This document shows positions 5,520 through 6,452 of a stretch of DNA of 6,452 nucleotides, piece after piece. Both the position numbers and the translations under genes were made by a program. Source of the DNA: Rhodospirillaceae bacterium (GTDB taxonomy: Bacteria > Pseudomonadota > Alphaproteobacteria > UBA8366 > GCA-2717185); assembly GCA_002717185.1 (NCBI GenBank), contig PBDC01000052.1, positions 10,923 to 17,374 on the forward strand. The letters run 5' to 3'. Numbering within the stretch: position 1 is the first letter of the stretch; every line of letters starts with the position of its first letter. A model generated the notes under the pieces. The model searched no databases, had not been told where the DNA came from, and saw nothing but the letters and a program-made list of their open reading frames with translations.

Positions 5520-6329
5520 TCAGCGCTCTAGGTTCATATGTGCACGGAAGTCGGGGTCACGCTTTTCGCGCATTGCATTGCCACCTTCCTTCGACTCATC
5601 TGTATCGTACATCATGCGCACGGCTTCGAACCCGAGTCGGCTGATGCCGCGAATGTTTTCGCTGTCGGCGTTGAAGGTGCGCTTAGCGATGGCAATAGCT
5701 GTAGGGCTGCGTAAGGTCAGGTCATGACACCAGCGGTCGACTTCAGCATCGAGATCGTCGTCAGGCACAACGGTGTTAACGAGGCCCATCGCTAATGCCT
5801 CCTGCGCTGAATAGCGGCGGCACAGGAACCACATCTCGCGCGCTTTCTTTTCGCCGACGACGCGGGCTAGATACGCGGTGCCGTAACCGGGGTCGACCGA
5901 TCCCATCTTCGGGCCGACCTGACCAAAGATCGCGTTATCCGATGCTATCGTAAGGTCACAGAGCGTGCACAAAACATTCCCACCGCCGATCGCGTATCCA
6001 CGTACCTTGGCTATAACCGGTTGTGGTGCGTCGCGGATCGCGCTGTGCAGGTCTTCGACTGGTACGCCAATTGTACCTTTGCCGCGGCGGCCCTTTTTCT
6101 TATCGCCTAGGTCGCCGCCGACACCGAAGGCGCGGTTGCCGGCGCCAGTCAGTACGATGGCGGAAATTTGCCGGTTCCAGGATGCCTCAATGATTGCGTC
6201 GGTAACCTCTTCATACATGCCCTCGCGGAAAGCGTTAAGTCGATCCGGGCGGTTGAAAGTGATCGTCGCGACGTGATTTTTCTCTTCGTAGATGATGTCG
6301 CGGTACTTCATTTCTTGGCTGTCGGGCAT
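5520..6329 (-). CDS. Crotonase, BadI/MenB-like ring-cleaving or ring-forming hydratase
   Basis: This 269-residue enoyl-CoA hydratase/isomerase-fold protein is closest in pattern to BadI (2-ketocyclohexanecarboxyl-CoA hydrolase, Rhodopseudomonas) and to MenB. The N-terminal strand and NRPDRLNAF (26-34) are typical. The first oxyanion segment is AFGVGGD (67-73) and the second YAIGGGN (112-118). The diagnostic stretch GPKMGSVDPGYG (139-150) carries Ser144 and Asp146, the pair also found in MenB; MenB has F.GGWG there, while BadI has V.PGYG, so BadI is favoured. The ends EKKAREMWFLCRRYS and YDTDESKEGGNAMREKRDPDF also match that branch. BadI hydrolytically opens a beta-keto cyclic CoA to pimelyl-CoA. 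The protein is soluble. The start at 6329 has only a weak ribosome site; a second ATG lies at 6311 and would fit the family start equally well. A basic insert KKKGRRGKG (77-85) sits in the variable loop. No other menaquinone or anaerobic benzoate genes are visible. Confidence 0.88.
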   Translation of the reverse strand: MPDSQEMKYRDIIYEEKNHVATITFNRPDRLNAFREGMYEEVTDAIIEASWNRQISAIVLTGAGNRAFGVGGDLGDKKKGRRGKGTIGVPVEDLHSAIRDAPQPVIAKVRGYAIGGGNVLCTLCDLTIASDNAIFGQVGPKMGSVDPGYGTAYLARVVGEKKAREMWFLCRRYSAQEALAMGLVNTVVPDDDLDAEVDRWCHDLTLRSPTAIAIAKRTFNADSENIRGISRLGFEAVRMMYDTDESKEGGNAMREKRDPDFRAHMNLER

Positions 6330-6359
6330 TTTATTCGCTTTCGGTTGATAAACTCAGGA

Positions 6360-6452
6360 TCATTTGCCTTTAAATACGGCGTCCCGCTTTTCCAGGAAGG
6401 CGGACATCCCCTCGCTGCGGTCCTCGGTAGTGAAAAGACTGCCGGTAAGGTG
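6360..6452 (-). CDS. C-terminal end of another crotonase (partial)
   Basis: The last 30 codons and TGA of a minus-strand gene enter from the right edge. The readable end, TTEDRSEGMSAFLEKRDAVFKGK, is the classic C-terminal tail of enoyl-CoA hydratase/isomerase proteins (usual form EDR.EG..AFLEKR.P.F.G). It ends 30 bases before the BadI-like gene start, so the two crotonases lie in tandem in one operon. The active site lies outside the window, so hydratase, isomerase or other crotonase activity cannot be told apart. Confidence 0.85.
   Translation of the reverse strand, partial: HLTGSLFTTEDRSEGMSAFLEKRDAVFKGK

Overview
The window looks like a chromosomal piece of a heterotrophic, probably alphaproteobacterial-type bacterium. 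It has moderate GC, a CoA-linked catabolic operon, an AtzE/AtzG-like amidase pair and good Shine-Dalgarno sites. The taxonomic guess is inference only. I see no rRNA, tRNA, IS element, phage gene or CRISPR array.

Left part (1-641): a plus-strand open frame of unknown identity runs in from the left edge and stops at 227. It converges with a complete minus-strand hot-dog thioesterase of the FlK (fluoroacetyl-CoA thioesterase-like) family at 237-641. A stretch of about 470 bases (642-1110) without a convincing gene follows.

Middle (1111-2719, plus strand): a 66-residue AtzG/GatC-like small subunit overlaps by 8 bases the start of an amidase-signature enzyme. The amidase has an intact Lys-Ser-Ser triad, but its seventh codon is an in-frame TAG. 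The natural ATG at 1304 would therefore give a six-residue peptide, and the next usual start codon is the GTG at 1421. Behind it (2720-3223) there is no intact gene. One frame from 2793 to 3182, broken by two TGA codons, looks like the remains of a small flavodoxin-fold protein.

Right part (3224-6452, minus strand): a tightly packed operon read right to left. It contains the end of a crotonase, a complete BadI/MenB-like crotonase, a DUF1326 protein, a 3-hydroxyisobutyrate-dehydrogenase-family oxidoreductase, and an ABC transporter ATPase that overlaps the dehydrogenase and appears to start at CTG. The first four suit catabolism of a CoA-activated cyclic or branched acid. The ATPase has no permease or binding protein in the window.

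The main points of interest are the amber codon in an otherwise well-kept amidase, the probable CTG start of the ABC gene, the broken flavodoxin-like frame, and the overall impression of ongoing gene decay between intact catabolic genes. I did not find clear evidence of a new defence or mobile system.
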